A DNA stretch of 64,000 bases from Gari tellinella. Its lineage: Eukaryota > Mollusca > Bivalvia > Cardiida > Psammobiidae. Position 1 is the stretch's first letter; every line of letters starts with the position of its first letter. The stretch spans positions 4,030,001 to 4,094,000 of the forward strand of contig OV277858.1 of NCBI GenBank assembly GCA_922989275.2, in the 5' to 3' direction. The notes below the pieces were generated by a model, which did no database searches, was not told the origin of the DNA, and saw only the letters and a program-made list of their open reading frames with translations. The position numbers and the translations under genes were made by a program. Of this stretch, positions 1 through 11,159 are shown one piece after another.

Positions 1-110
1 GGTCTCCTAGTATAGATCTCTGCATTACTCCTACCACGCATTAGTACATCAAGTATATAAGAAAGAGAACAATTAGCCTTAGTGTTATTACAGAGAGGTT
101 TTACTGTAAA
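1..110 (-). mobile_element. end of a pogo-like TIR element (partial)
   Basis: The stretch at about 70-110 reads, on the minus strand, ACAGTAAAACCTCTCTGTAA followed by a diverged 'actaaggctaattg'. The same end occurs at 37.92-37.97 kb, 48.82-48.87 kb and 55.73-56.17 kb. CAGT ends next to TA are typical of the Tc1/mariner-pogo group. The rest of the element lies to the left of the window, so only this terminus is supported. Confidence 0.45.
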
Positions 111-160
111 CACAATCACAAACTTGTTTACTTACTGTCAGTCTATTGATTTCACTAGGA

Positions 161-1000
161 TTAGCAAAACTTGGCAATATCTTCAAGCTTATCGACCCTG
201 TTAATTCTGCCATTGTTGTCTTTGACGAGGATATCACTTGACCAGGCACCCATCAGTTGCTTAACCTTCGGAAGCTTCCTGCACTCATATAAGAGGTGGT
301 TCCTGTTGCGGGTTAGGTCTTCGTTGACATATACCTTCGAAAACCTGGGAATATCTTTTGCACTTGATCGAGCCTTGTAGAAGTGATTGCGTGAGCGGTA
401 CGATGTAAATTTGACAATAATACTTCGTGGGCCTTTTCCTGATCTTGGTCCAATACGGTGTGAACGGTCAAAGTCGTTTAAGGATAAATCAACGTTCAAA
501 GACATCGCCATATCAAGGACTTGGTCGTCTGTAGAGAATGTCTCAGACTCCTCTATTCCAGATATCCGTAGGCAGTTTCTCCTACTGTATTGTTCAGCAG
601 CATCAGCTGTTGCTTCAAGCTGTACAATTTTGGACCTCAATGTTGCGTTTTCGGCTTTTACTTCAGCTACTTCGTCTTTGAGACCTTGGATAACGCTTGA
701 AGTGACCTCCTTAATCATAACTCCTGCCATGTCTCGAACCATGTCACGGAGTTCCTCGCGAAATTAATCTCGTAGTGCATCTGCTATAACCTTTAAGTCA
801 GCAGGTTTCAGTGAAATAGTAGATACAGCAGATGCATAGCTTTTAGACTGCTGTTCCTCCATAGACTCTTCTTGTAGAGAGGTCTGCGACATTTTATTCT
901 TTTTCAACTCAAGTACGATATCAGGAGACGACAAGAAGCGTTTCTTGGATTTCTTGGATTTCTGTTGCAATGTGCTGTCGACAACAGGGGTTACGCTCAT
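161..1000 (-). pseudogene. LINE ORF1-like RNA-binding protein with one in-frame stop
   Basis: Two open stretches, 1000-764 and 742-161, lie in the same minus-strand frame and are separated by one ochre codon (TAA, 766-764). Together they make about 280 codons from an ATG at 1000. The N-terminal part is lysine- and serine-rich and has the KSYASAVS motif common in ORF1 proteins. The middle is heptad-like (residues about 105-135). It is followed by SRRNCLRISGIEES and a basic domain with IIVKFTSYRSR. This order, coiled coil then RRM-like then basic C-terminal domain, is that of L1-type ORF1 nucleic-acid chaperones, which coat LINE RNA in cytoplasmic RNPs. No ORF2 is visible to its left, where a different element ends at about 110, so this is a solitary piece or the element continues outside. 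The family call is by motif and order; the exact LINE clade is not resolved. Confidence 0.75.
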
Positions 1001-1386
1001 AGTACTAACACTTACTTATAGTGAACAGTAGATATATAGAAGACTTGACAAATATATAGCAGACGCCTGGTAAGTCAAAAGAGTTGCCTTGTAGTTAACA
1101 AATGTTCACTTTCACTCAGGCAAAGTAAATCAGAAAGTCCGTGCAAACCATGTGGGTGAAGTCTATTGACGTGGAATACATGTACATAAATATCAACTCA
1201 CATCAAAGTCCGCTAAAATACATTCGTATGGATTCTCCTTTTCGTTCAAATTTTATATCATTCAATGCCATATATATTCACACATCCATTTCTCCAAATT
1301 ATTAAATCCTCTGGGTCCAAAAACTTTGAAAAAAGACTACATTTTATATCCGAACAATAAACATCTGACAAGCCACCATTTGTCAC
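1001..1386. other. non-coding flank between two element remnants
   Basis: AT-rich sequence without a convincing reading frame. It may hold the frameshifted upstream part of the recombinase remnant that begins at 1387, but I cannot align it by eye. Confidence 0.4.
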
Positions 1387-2045
1387 GTGGTTCTGCCTGT
1401 CATTAAAAGCTACAATATTAATGCAGAAAAAAGACCTACCAGTTACTGTGATCCCAACCATCCATTTTATATTGCCACCAGAACTGCACCGTTTATTTCA
1501 CCACAAGATCTTTGGTTTAAAAGAAATCCAGTTGGAATAAACAAGTTAGCCACCACGCTGAAACATATGGTCCACAAAGCAGGTCTGAATCCAAATAAGA
1601 AACTATCCAAGCACTCTGCACGCAAGTACATGATCCAAAAGCTGAATGACAATAACATCCCAGCAAACAAAATAATGCAGTTGTCAGAACACAAAAATAT
1701 CGAGTCCATCAACAATTATAGTCATCTGAATCCGGTTCAACACAAACAGATTTCCAACATATTATACTCATGCACAGGTGATCGCGAAAATGTTCTCAGT
1801 ATCCCTGCACAATCATATGCCACAGTTAGCACTGAATCCAGGTAATCTACAACCTTACATGTCTGTGGAGCGTTCAGCAACAATTTGGTGCCCCGATTCA
1901 CTGAGGAAATTTTCACATTCATGTTTATAATAACACAGATGAAGGGCCCAATAATCCAAATCGAAGACGCGTTTTAAGTGACAGTGATGTAGAGAAACTG
2001 TTGGCACACTTTACACATCCTCATGTGTTAGATCTAATACAGTGA
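1387..2045 (+). pseudogene. Crypton-like tyrosine recombinase (DUF3504) C-terminal remnant
   Basis: A 152-codon open stretch (1387-1845, opening at a GTG, so not a true start) encodes the C-terminal half of a tyrosine-recombinase catalytic domain. Visible motifs are WFKRNPVGINKL, the H-x-x-R box in LSKHSARKYMIQKL, a histidine in LSEHKNIESINNYSHL, and the likely nucleophilic tyrosine in NNYSHL. In relatives the residue before that histidine is usually Gly; here it is Glu. After the stop, another frame (from about 1908) reads NFHIHVYNNT and RRRVLSDSD, typical of the tail of this family, and ends with TGA at 2043-2045. The family is the DUF3504 group found in Crypton elements and in domesticated ZMYM2- and QRICH1-type genes. 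The first catalytic Arg and the N-terminus are missing. A frameshift near 1.85-1.9 kb and the lost N-terminus make it a pseudogene. Confidence 0.72.
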
Positions 2046-2384
2046 CGTCACGACTTTTTGAAGTATATTTCCTAATATGGAAACGCTTGGTGACGTTATG
2101 TTGTGACGTGTTTGGTTAGTTAAACTGTTTATTCAATAATTATTTTGACGTATTTCTATACGGAATTTTTAATCAAATTTCAAAGTTTACTTGATTATCA
2201 GATATATTCTGGATTCAAATTGAATTAAGGCTTATGTAGTGTCAATAAAATACTTTTGCCCGGGCACTGATAAAACCTCATCACTCATTCCATTGATAGT
2301 TTCTATATAAGGAAGGACTTACTACAACTTAAGGTACTCCTGAAAAATTTGCTATAAATTTGAGTGTGTATTCGTTTTGTTATA
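2046..2384. other. no gene seen
   Basis: AT-rich spacer with two GTGACGTCAC/GTGACGT-type motifs near 2.04-2.11 kb. I see no reading frame or repeat boundary here. Confidence 0.4.
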
Positions 2385-2535
2385 AATAGGATCTTACTTT
2401 CGTGTTCATATTTATTTGATTTATTAAATTCGTCTTTTTGAAACGATAAAAAAACTCCCTAAAGCTCGTTTTTTGTCGTTTCAAAAAGACTCATTTGATA
2501 AATCAAATAAATATAAACACTCATTTAAGATCCTC
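2385..2535. mobile_element. foldback MITE-like hairpin
   Basis: An inverted repeat with arms of roughly 60 bp. The left arm runs from AGGATCTTA through TTTATTTGATTTATTAAA to CTTTTTGAAACGA. The right arm returns through TCGTTTCAAAAAG and TTTGATAAATCAAATAAA to TTAAGATCCT. The loop is about 25 bp around 2,455. It has no coding capacity and looks like a non-autonomous DNA element; target-site duplication is not clear. Confidence 0.65.
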
Positions 2536-3177
2536 TATGTTTGTAATGTTTGTGTCGATGTCATTGTCCTTCAACATGTTGGGACTCATTTAATTGTTAT
2601 GGTGTTAAAAAGATAATTCAGAGAAAACTGTTTTGTCAGAAATTACCAGGAAATATTTGAAAGCCCGAATAATTTGACGAAATGTGTACATTTCTTTATC
2701 AATAAACAATGTGGCCTCCATGTACAACTCCAACATTGAATATTGTTTTTAAGTGGACACTGTGATTCCATATGCCAGTAGGACGTTCAAGTACCGTACC
2801 AGCGAACAGTAACGTTAACCGATGCAAACAACCCATATAGTACGACATCTAACGTTCACCGATACTCTTCAATAATAACTCATTGCGCCCCAAAGTTTAT
2901 TAACTTTTCAAGGGTACGAATGATTTATGTGCGAATCTTAATAACACAAGCAAAAATGTACTAATCAACTGAACAGACCACACAGTCAGACATACACATA
3001 TTCGGTGTATATATATATAACAAGACCCTAATCGCACACATAGACATGTGTTGCTCATCAAACTTTTTCATGTTTCCATTTTACAAAATGACAGTACGTC
3101 GGTTAGGTTAATAAAATAAACGTACTTTATAAAATGTTTTAAACCAGATTTAAATACATAGAGTATAATTGTTTATT
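2536..3177. other. no gene seen
   Basis: AT-rich non-coding sequence with a short TA run near 3,009-3,020. Nothing else is recognisable. Confidence 0.4.
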
Positions 3178-3703
3178 TCAGTATGAGATAGAAATTTAAT
3201 TCATTGAGTGAACATCAGACGTTATATTTTCACGAGTGGCGAAGCCACAAGTGAAAATATAACAGTCTGATGTTCACGAAACGGATTAAAATCGATCTTA
3301 TACTGAAAAAATACAATTATTCTATTTATTTATGCTTTTAAGCCACTTTTTAAACGAAATTGTTCGACAATTGTGAAAGCGAAAGTACATGATTTACCCC
3401 GTGTTGAGCCCAATGTTTACATCGAACACATTAACGAAACAGTTTCCCGTACGATGACGTCACTTATTTTTTGATTTGACGTCATCCGAATTACGTCGTT
3501 GCTCCCGCTTTTGGATTTGTGTTCTTCCGTTGAGTGGTTCGCGACAAATCGGACTGCCGGAATTTAACGATAAGACACGATTGACTACGATTTTTGGGGA
3601 GCCATACGGGGAAAACGGCGATTGGTGATAATCCACTGCAGTGGATTACCAAGTGATAATCTACTGCTCTTTTCCGGTAATCCACCGAAAGCATAAATAA
3701 AAG
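3178..3703 (+). mobile_element. foldback repeat family A, copy 1
   Basis: It begins with a long hairpin (3,178-3,308). The arms contain GTGAACATCAGACGTTATA and its near-complement, and the apex reads GAGTGGCGAAGCCAC. A unique-looking body of about 390 bp follows, ending in a second small inverted repeat (TGATAATCCACTGCAGTGG and so on) and GCATAAATAAAAG. The same body and hairpin recur in the same orientation at 21,985-22,510. The 'TTTATTTATGCTT' near 3,325 and 'AAGCATAAATAAAAG' at the end form a second inverted pair bounding the body. Non-coding; a short minus-strand frame inside it is chance. Confidence 0.7.
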
Positions 3704-3750
3704 CGCTTAATAAGTTTTGCTTCCAAAATTACACCATCACAAGAAATATT

Positions 3751-3811
3751 ACGACGTCGCGTCGTGACGTCACAATGATATATTGGTTGTGACGACATGA
3801 CGCGACGTCGT
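3751..3811. repeat. GACGTC-rich perfect-ended palindrome
   Basis: The left arm, ACGACGTCGCGTC then GTGACGTCACAA, pairs with TTGTGACGACATGACGCGACGTCGT. The arms are 25 bp with two mismatches, and the loop is about 11 bp. It is CpG-rich in an AT-rich setting. It could be a very small foldback element or a cluster of CRE-like TGACGTCA motifs. Confidence 0.6.
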
Positions 3812-5099
3812 TACCACGATACCATTTAACACTGAAGAGTCGTAATGGCGAAACATGTTTGTTAGTAGATTATCACATTAAAACTTACATATCAAGGCAT
3901 GTGAAGTCATTTATTTAATTATATATATATATACCTTTATCTTTTACCGGATTTATTTACACTATAATTTTATATATATACCCCCACTTGAATAAATGAC
4001 CTTACATGCATTTTAAAACTCGTTAATCCTTATTTCTAATATGCACGTTACGGCTTATCGGCTCATCTTAGTAAATACTGACCCTCTCTCTTGACCTGTC
4101 AATGACGTTGACCGTATAAATTACTTTTAACATTGCTCATTACTTCTATATATGTGTTTGGTCTCCATTGCATTTTAAATGCTTACTGTCTTCATCTAGT
4201 CCTGAGTTCAAAGTTGAATGCATCAATTTGGCTGGAATTGCCATAGTACAATGATACTTTTTGTTTGACCAGGTTTTCAGAAATTCTCCTGATTGATATA
4301 TAGCGCATCATGTCTGATCGAAATTTGAGCTGTCAAGGTCAAATATAATTCCTTCATAATAATGTACAGGCTGCAAATAAATACGAAAAAGAGTCAAGCA
4401 GGAAACGTAACACGAACAATACACCCACCTCTCAAGCAGAACACACACACAGTCATACCATAACACACACACACACGTACGCAATACCATTTATTCATCC
4501 ACATACTAAATAGAAAACACGCGCAAGACAAACATAAAGCAAAGTGAACATAGGAGCCCGCCTTGGTACGGTCAGTAACAATCAATAATTAATTATAAAT
4601 TAATAAAGACTGATTGGAACTAAATGAAACTCCGTCCAAATGTTAACCATGTGTAATTAAAACTAATTCACTTGATAATGTATTAAAAAGCGCTTGCGAG
4701 CATTCTGGAGACTACACAGTTCATTGCATCTTAATGGAATTTGGTCGACACATTTACTGATTAAATTCTAGGTCAAGTTTTAATGTGTTTTTGTTAGGTT
4801 AAAATTAGGTAACATGGTCAAATCATAGAAATATATCATTAACACTCTATAATTATGCTACAACTTGTAGTAGATCTTTATGAAACTTGATTAAAATAGT
4901 TGCCTTGATAAAATATAGATCAAGTGTAAAGATGTTTTATGTCTAATTATAAATAAGGCCATTATGTCAAATCATAGCAAAACTTCGTTAACACCATAGA
5001 GGAACAAATTTTCATTGGATCAAAATGAAACTTGGTCAAAATGTTTGATCTATTACTATATAGGTCAGGTTGAAGTGAGCGATATATGGCAATATTGGT
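3812..5099. other. no gene; CA microsatellite at 4,437-4,478
   Basis: Non-coding AT-rich DNA. It holds an interrupted (AC)n tract at about 4,437-4,478, and from about 4,750 phrases such as 'aggtcaagt' and 'ggtcaaatcatagaaa' that resemble degenerate core repeats of bivalve non-autonomous elements. Confidence 0.4.
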
Positions 5100-5640
5100 C
5101 CACTTATTTCAATAAACTTAGTATGCAGCTAGCTTACACGCAGACCTAACTTGGGATTGTATTTGGGGGTTCTTCAATTCAAAGCACAAAATTAGTTTCC
5201 GGTCAATTTTTTCAGATTAGTTACGTCAGTTTTGACCAAGCTCTTGTAAAGGCCTAGTTTGCGATTGTATATCAGGGGCATCGGATCAACGTCAATAATT
5301 AGAAACATTATTTCAGACTAACAACTCCATATTAGAATAGGTTAGCCAAGTTCAACCAAACATTGTATTTAACATGCTTATATTATAGGCTAGTTTGAGA
5401 TTCTATTTTAGGTCATTATCATCTGGTCAAGATTAAGGTCGCTGTCACTAAAACCATATAATTTTTTTCCAATAAACAACTTCAAATTTGAATGGGAAAT
5501 TAAAACCAAACTTTGTATTTAGCAAGCTTACACATAACTCTAGCATTTCTGGGCCATCATGTCAAAGTCAATGTAACTAAGACTACCAAAAGTGTTTCTA
5601 TTCATTAACCTGAAATTCGACCGTAACTTGTTTTTTGTTC
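5100..5640 (+). repeat. degenerate tandem repeat, about 130 bp units
   Basis: About four decayed units share the order 'agcttacacgcagacc', 'tttgngattntat', 'ggtcaa' and a T-rich stretch ending 'gaccaagctcttg' or 'aaccaaactttgtattta' (near 5,115, 5,250, 5,385 and 5,515). It resembles the diverged core of a tandem-core element. Unit borders are approximate. Confidence 0.4.
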
Positions 5641-5679
5641 ATACATAATTATTTCTGGTTCAGATTTTATAGGACAAAT

Positions 5680-6021
5680 GTAGTCCAGTGGTAACACAGT
5701 GGACTACGGTACCAGGGTCGTGAGTTCGATCCCCCGCCGGACCAGCGGTCTGACTAGGGGATGTTTTCTGAATCCCCGATGATTTTACAGGAATGTTCTT
5801 GAGCAAGAAATATACTGCGAATTGCCCTTCTCCACCCAGTAGTTAATACGGGTACCTGTGAAGGGACTGAGTAGGGTACTGCAGCTGCATTTTACTACAC
5901 AATATGTTAGCAGTGCTCAATAGTGTAGGCAAGATGGCTCAATGATCAAGGGCGTAAATGTACAGTCGGCTGAGCGGTCATTCGGACTTGGTATAGTATT
6001 ATTATTTGTATTATTAAATGT
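5680..6021 (+). mobile_element. tRNA-derived SINE, plus strand
   Basis: The head (about 5,680-5,745) is tRNA-like. It has box A-like TAGTCCAGTGGTAACAC and box B GAGTTCGATCCCCC, the internal RNA polymerase III promoter arrangement. A conserved body follows (GGTCTGACTAGGGGATG, CTTGAGCAAGAAATATACTG, GTACAGTCGGCTGAGCGGTC) and an AT-rich tail. A second copy lies on the minus strand at 21,588-21,984, and a tail fragment at 57,430-57,490, so this is a dispersed family. Confidence 0.8.
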
Positions 6022-8521
6022 AAGTAAAATTTGTAATTAGCTAGCTAGCCTGGGATTGATAAGTGTAACCTTGAAAACCTGTACTTTAGGGTTTGCAGCG
6101 TATCAGATTGACACAGAATATAATATCAATAAACTATTTCCAAAATTACTGAGATTTTATACGTCAACGTTTTCTTTACAGATCTTCTTCTTGGGAACCA
6201 CTAGACCAATTTCATGAATAAATTCCTTAGGAGTGTTCATTGTAGGGTACTCCCTCAGATTCCTTCAAATATAGGTAATCTAATTGAAACAAAACATTGA
6301 CCAAACTACTGGTCCATATTGAAAACAGTTTTTACCTAAATGCTTATAGGGAATACTCTTTCAGATTTCTTAAAATACTTTTCCTTTCTTAAAAATTATT
6401 GATTTCTTAAACTACATAATTCACATTAAACGAAACTATGTGCGAGTGTCTACTTAACCCCTTTTCCCCAAAATATTTTTTACCAAATATCTATAAGGTA
6501 TACCACTATGTTCTCATCGTGTTAACCCTTCGTATTTTCTAAAGAAAATGGATACCTTTGCCTTAATTGTAAATTCAACAATCTTTATTGTTTGACAAAA
6601 GCACTAAAATGCATAACAAATTATATGAAATGTCACATTAACCCTAAAAGCTAGGACAGATCACCCTTATGTCGACATAAGGATTATATCGAAGTAACAG
6701 TCATTCTATAAAATCATAAATTTCACAAAATGACTAAACATTTCAGTCATTACCTGAATTACTGTTTAACTTAGTCATATCACGGAATGCCTGAAATGTT
6801 AAAACTTTTACACAGATTGACTACAAACCTTTAACAGAATTCAGGCATAATGTGAAAGAATTTCACTTCAGCAGCAGTTGTTTATTAATATATGTCTCTA
6901 TGCATACGATTGTTTAAAACTGAATATATAACAGTTATTTCATTTATATAAACATTGCACATATATTTTAATGATACAATATATTTGATTTGTATCACAT
7001 TTAATATTAGTCCGGCAAAGAAATCAGGATTTGAAGGTCGACCTAGAAATTGCGTCCTAAGTTTTTATCTTGATTGATATTGATAATTCAAAGCATTGTC
7101 ATTCAGAATTGGCCGGGTGCCACCTTGTCATCCTTGAGAATTTTTTCATATTTCCGGTTTACCCCATCCACCCTTTTTACTCATATTTTCACGAAATGGG
7201 GCCTTTTATGCTATACCCTGGCATCGAGTACCGAGTAAATTCCTTAAAAGTGTAAGTATTATACCAATAAAACTTAAACCATAGATGCACCTTAATAAGA
7301 GTAGCATGTTGCATTGCAGTTTGGTAACCTTGACCTTTGCCCTTGACCTCTGTGACATTTGTAAATTGTTTTGCGTTTAATAGGTCAATTTTGGACTACG
7401 TACTTCAGTTACGGTGACATCACTACACGTGTATGTGCACTTCAACGAGTATAACTAGTTGCAGTAGTAAATTACTAACATTGACCTTTAACCTTGACCT
7501 CTGTGGCCTAAATAATTTATTTCTAAGTCAGTGTTTAAGTACCGGCAGTTCGAGTCACGCAACTTAAAATGCTTTGTGCGTCAAAATATTTTATTCTTAG
7601 CATATAGGCTTGGTGACATACACTTACTGATAAGCTTAGTTGCTGATGATGGTAGTTTGATGGCAGACTGTGGCTTAGTCTATATATTTGCTGATACCTT
7701 GAATAGTGAAATACTGTCTTAAAGTTCCGATTCATGTCATGTTAACTAACAATGGCAGATGTGGCATGTTTTACCTGAAAAAAATGGAAGCTCTCATTAG
7801 AGCAGTGCTAAAAATATTTTTGAAAACTAATAGTTGATGAGGCATGGACGAGGTATATTAAATGGCATTGCCACATGTTCTTTGAAATCCCCTTTATGTG
7901 CCATGGGTATGTGACCGATTACATAATTAAGTTTTCAATAAAGCAGAACTACTCATAGGCTTAAAACATTCACATGTACAATCAGTTGCAAACAAACTTG
8001 GATACCATGTTGGCTCACAGGGATAATCCAGAAACTGACGTTGAGGGGCACAAGGAAGAAAGAAAATAGAAAGCAACGCAAAGGACATGGAAGGCATGGT
8101 AAGACAAAAGGACCATGGTGACCATAAAGTCTTTCACCTGAATTGACTGAATCTGGTAGTTTTATCTTTAAATTACACCAATAATCATAATCATTCTAAA
8201 ACTTTAAGCCTTAACTAACTTGTGAACGTTTGGGGGGGGTCAAATTTGTAGACACTAGAGTGCAAACATTGTTAATGTCTTGCCTTTTCGAGCCTATCTG
8301 AGTGCATCAAGGACGGATAACTTTTGACAAAGGGGTTCTTTTGCACCCAAACTTATAGAAGAACTTACAGTAATTATATACACTGTGAGCAAGTCAGTTT
8401 AAGGTGCATTTAAAAATCGTAGTTGCTAGAGTGTATAAATTGATAAAGATGGCGTTTTCAACAATGTTACTGTAAAAATGGAATCAATTGATGTGCATAA
8501 GGTGGCGAATTATCTGCCCCA
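6022..8521. other. no gene seen; scattered short repeats
   Basis: Long non-coding AT-rich stretch. The phrase CCTTGACCTCTGTG occurs twice about 165 bp apart (near 7,343 and 7,493), suggesting a decayed tandem unit. Phrases about 'gactaaacatttcagtcat' near 6.73-6.79 kb resemble 12.42-12.52 kb. No reading frame here is convincing. Confidence 0.4.
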
Positions 8522-8908
8522 GTTCAAATGAAATATAGTGTGCCACAGGGGTCAGTTCTGGGGCCGCAAATCTACATCTTGTACACAAAACCTGTCGGCT
8601 GAATTTGCAGAAATCATCAGATGGATCATCATCATCACTTCTATGCAGATGATTCACAGTTTTACTTGTCATTTAAGCCTAAGGACACATCCTGCCAACA
8701 AGAAGCCCTTTCAAAAGTCGAAGGGTGTCTAAAAGACATAGTATCATGGATGCACCAGAACATGTTGCAGCTGAACACTGACAAAACTGAGGTCATACTG
8801 TTTTACTCAAAAAAGTTTAACGTCCCTGGAGATTTTCACGTTCAAGTGGGAAACTCTAAAATCAAACCATCATTGTGTGTGCAAGATAAGATTCCCAAAT
8901 GGATATGA
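8522..8908 (+). pseudogene. CR1/Jockey-like LINE reverse transcriptase fragment
   Basis: One frame from 8,522 reads VPQGSVLGPQIYILYTKPVG (RT motif B), then one in-frame TGA, then FYADDSQFYLSFKP (motif C with both catalytic aspartates), LNTDKTEVILF (motif D region) and a further IKPSL stretch before stopping at 8,908. Motif B and C normally lie about 40-50 residues apart; here only about 25 remain, so some sequence is deleted. The family copies element RNA into DNA at the nicked target. Everything upstream (endonuclease, fingers) is absent, as in a 5'-truncated insertion, and the 3' UTR with an AAT tail follows to about 9,500. The CR1/L2/Jockey grouping is from motif wording only. Confidence 0.75.
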
Positions 8909-9500
8909 CACAGCACATTAATTGACTCTGATCTCTTTTGAAACCAGCTCGCGGGGTCTGTGGTATAGTTCTTGGACAGTTATCACCATTTTTAATCATG
9001 TCATTGATCTTCTATAGAGTTTTTAGTTATGGTTGCATGCTATTTTTCCTAGTTATGTTATATTAGGCAGCCTGCATTGGCTGTTCTGCTATTATTTCTA
9101 TTGGTCGGCAATCTTTAGCCGGTCGGTTCATTGCCAATTGATGGGGGTAATGTGATCGCCGTTTTGAGGACTGTCTTTTGTATGTTTATTCATGTTTATT
9201 TTAGATCTAATTATAGTTATTTTTGTTTTGTCGATGGCCTGCATTGGGCGCTCTACCATTATTTATATCAGTCGGCAATCTTTAGCCGGTTGGGTCATTG
9301 CTGATTGATGGGGGTAATGTGATCGCCGTTTTGTGAACTGTCTTTTATATGTTTATTCATGTTTTATTTCAGATCTAATTGTAGTTTTTTTCTCGTTTTG
9401 TAGGTACATATACCTTATTTCATGTAAAGCGCTTTTAAACGCACAACCCCTGTGTGAAAAGAGCGCTATATAAATCTGGTATACTAATAATAATAACAGC
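8909..9500 (+). mobile_element. LINE 3' end with 167 bp direct repeat and AAT tail
   Basis: The sequence after the RT fragment contains two copies of a 167 bp unit (starts at 9,071 and 9,238; shared CAATCTTTAGCCGGT and GGGGGTAATGTGATCGCCGT). It then has AAGCGCTTTTAAACGC, GAGCGCTATATAAAT and an AATAATAATAA tail near 9,485-9,497. A GCGC-containing stem followed by a short microsatellite is a common 3' end in CR1/L2-like LINEs and probably marks the true insertion end. Confidence 0.65.
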
Positions 9501-9584
9501 TTATAACCAGGCTAAGAACAGCTAAAATAATTGGCCAAACAAGATTCCAGAGAACTAATCACCATGACCAAAATAATTTGAAGG

Positions 9585-10411
9585 TTGGTCAAATCATGTG
9601 AAATCTACTCAATAGTCTTGGAAAGTCTTAAAGCTAGCAGCCATGAAGTTGATACCGGAGATGTTCTGTCAAATGAATTGACAACTTTTCGAACAGCACT
9701 GTTTGGTGATAATAATGATATGACAGTAACGAGAATTGATAAAGCAACTGAGGAAAACAGTTCCAGTTTTGACAGAAAAATAGGAACAGTAAACAGTCAC
9801 CATAGACGAATTGATATTGTTATTATGTGTTATGACATACCCAACAAAAGACTATGTGCATAACTAAATCGCCAACATTTGAGTTGGAGGAGAACAACAA
9901 TGTCCACCTATATATACAGCACCGAATTTTCTATATGTGTACGAGAACAGGTTAAAATCGATTACTATCAGTTACATGCTAACAGCACATTACCAAAAAG
10001 CAGTGTATCTTACTGTCACTGAAAAAGCAGGTAATGAAGCTGATAATCTTAGAGTCAAGATGCTGAGACTTTTCAGATTGAGCACAAACACATTAATCAG
10101 CTAGTGATAATAAAATGAAACACAAGCCAAAACAAGCCGTGGTATTATGTCAGAAAAAAAACAACATTTGAAAACAACAGATTAAGAGGTATACAACATC
10201 ATTGTGTAGTAGGTATTCTCATGCACAAGAAATTATTCGAATCCTAAGCTGTCAGTCATATTATAAAACAAGAAGGGCGAATAAAAAGTTAATCAAATCT
10301 ACTATAGAAATTGATTTTGCATTGGACGAACATATGGTCATTGTTGAGGACATTCCTCCTGCACATACCCTCTCGGCATGTAACACAGTTGCAGACAGCT
10401 TTGGAATTTGA
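9585..10411 (+). pseudogene. fragment of a repeated invertebrate protein family with nuclease-like C-terminus
   Basis: Two open stretches in one direction. 9,585-9,863 (opens at TTG, not a real start) contains TGDVLSNELTTFRTALFGDN. 10,202-10,411 (also TTG) ends with IEIDFALDEHMVIVEDIPPA followed by HTLSACNTVADSFGI. The second resembles the 'AHALSGCDTVA..FGIGK' segment of a large protein family that I remember as highly repeated in cnidarian and mollusc genomes, with a PIN/FEN1-like C-terminal region. The glycine before Cys-Asp is changed (SACN), and the GIGK end is cut off. About 340 bp between the two parts has stops in all frames that I checked. I think it is a decayed copy of a mobile-element protein; the name and function are uncertain. 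The loop of palindrome I carries what looks like another part of the same family. Confidence 0.4.
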
Positions 10412-11159
10412 ACGTGAACTGCTGCAAGAAAATAATTGTGGTCCAATTGTGTGTTTTCACTAATCGGTTGACATAATTTTCTATTGAAAATTACATTTCA
10501 CAAGCGATAGTGTTTCCTCGAGTTCATATCTTAAACACGCGTTCCAGTATAGACCACATAGCTTAGCGATGAATCATCAACCAAACTTTGCTGCCTTGAT
10601 TTAGGCATTTATTAGAGGAAATAATATACCTGATCTCGACCCAGCAGGGTTTGGCTTGAGGAAGAAAAACGATAACATCTTCACAGCCAGCGCCTTTGGC
10701 CGAAACCCGTGTCATAACTCTAGAGTTTATTTTTAAACTACACATTGTGTGACTGTCAATGTAGCATGCCCTGTAGAACGTAAGTATTGATATGTAAAAC
10801 CATGCATGGACGAGTTGGTTCTAGGTTACTGCAACACAGAATATGTCATTTAGCGCGGATAATTGATGAGAGGTGATGAGATGAGATGATGATGATGATT
10901 TCAGAGAGATGGTTTTGACTAGTATCATTCGTTGGGATCAAACCAACGACCTGTCCTCCTTTTAGTTCTTGACAGCGGGCTTAATCTCGGTCAAATGAAC
11001 AGAAACATTCCGATTACATTTAAGCCCACGCTCAGGTAGGAAGGTCTTTTGGGATAAATGTAAAAGCGCTCTTATGCTAAAATAGAGCCAGTCAAGAAAC
11101 AACTGTTTATTCTAACTTTTCAACACTTTAAATATTTTAAGCATTTCTTTCGCAAGTTT
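10412..11159. other. no gene; short GATGA-rich run
   Basis: Non-coding. A GATGAGATGATGATGAT-type run lies near 10,863-10,900. A minus-strand box B-like 'TCAAACCAACGACC' near 10,935 may be a decayed tRNA-derived head, but I cannot find its box A. Confidence 0.35.

Noticed and set aside
5680..5750. Functional tRNA gene
   Set aside because: Boxes A and B are present but acceptor and anticodon stems do not pair well and SINE body sequence follows; the same for 18,835, 19,190 and 42,118.
8538..8732. Alternative frames across the RT fragment
   Set aside because: The frame holding motif B and YADD explains the sequence; the others are shadows.
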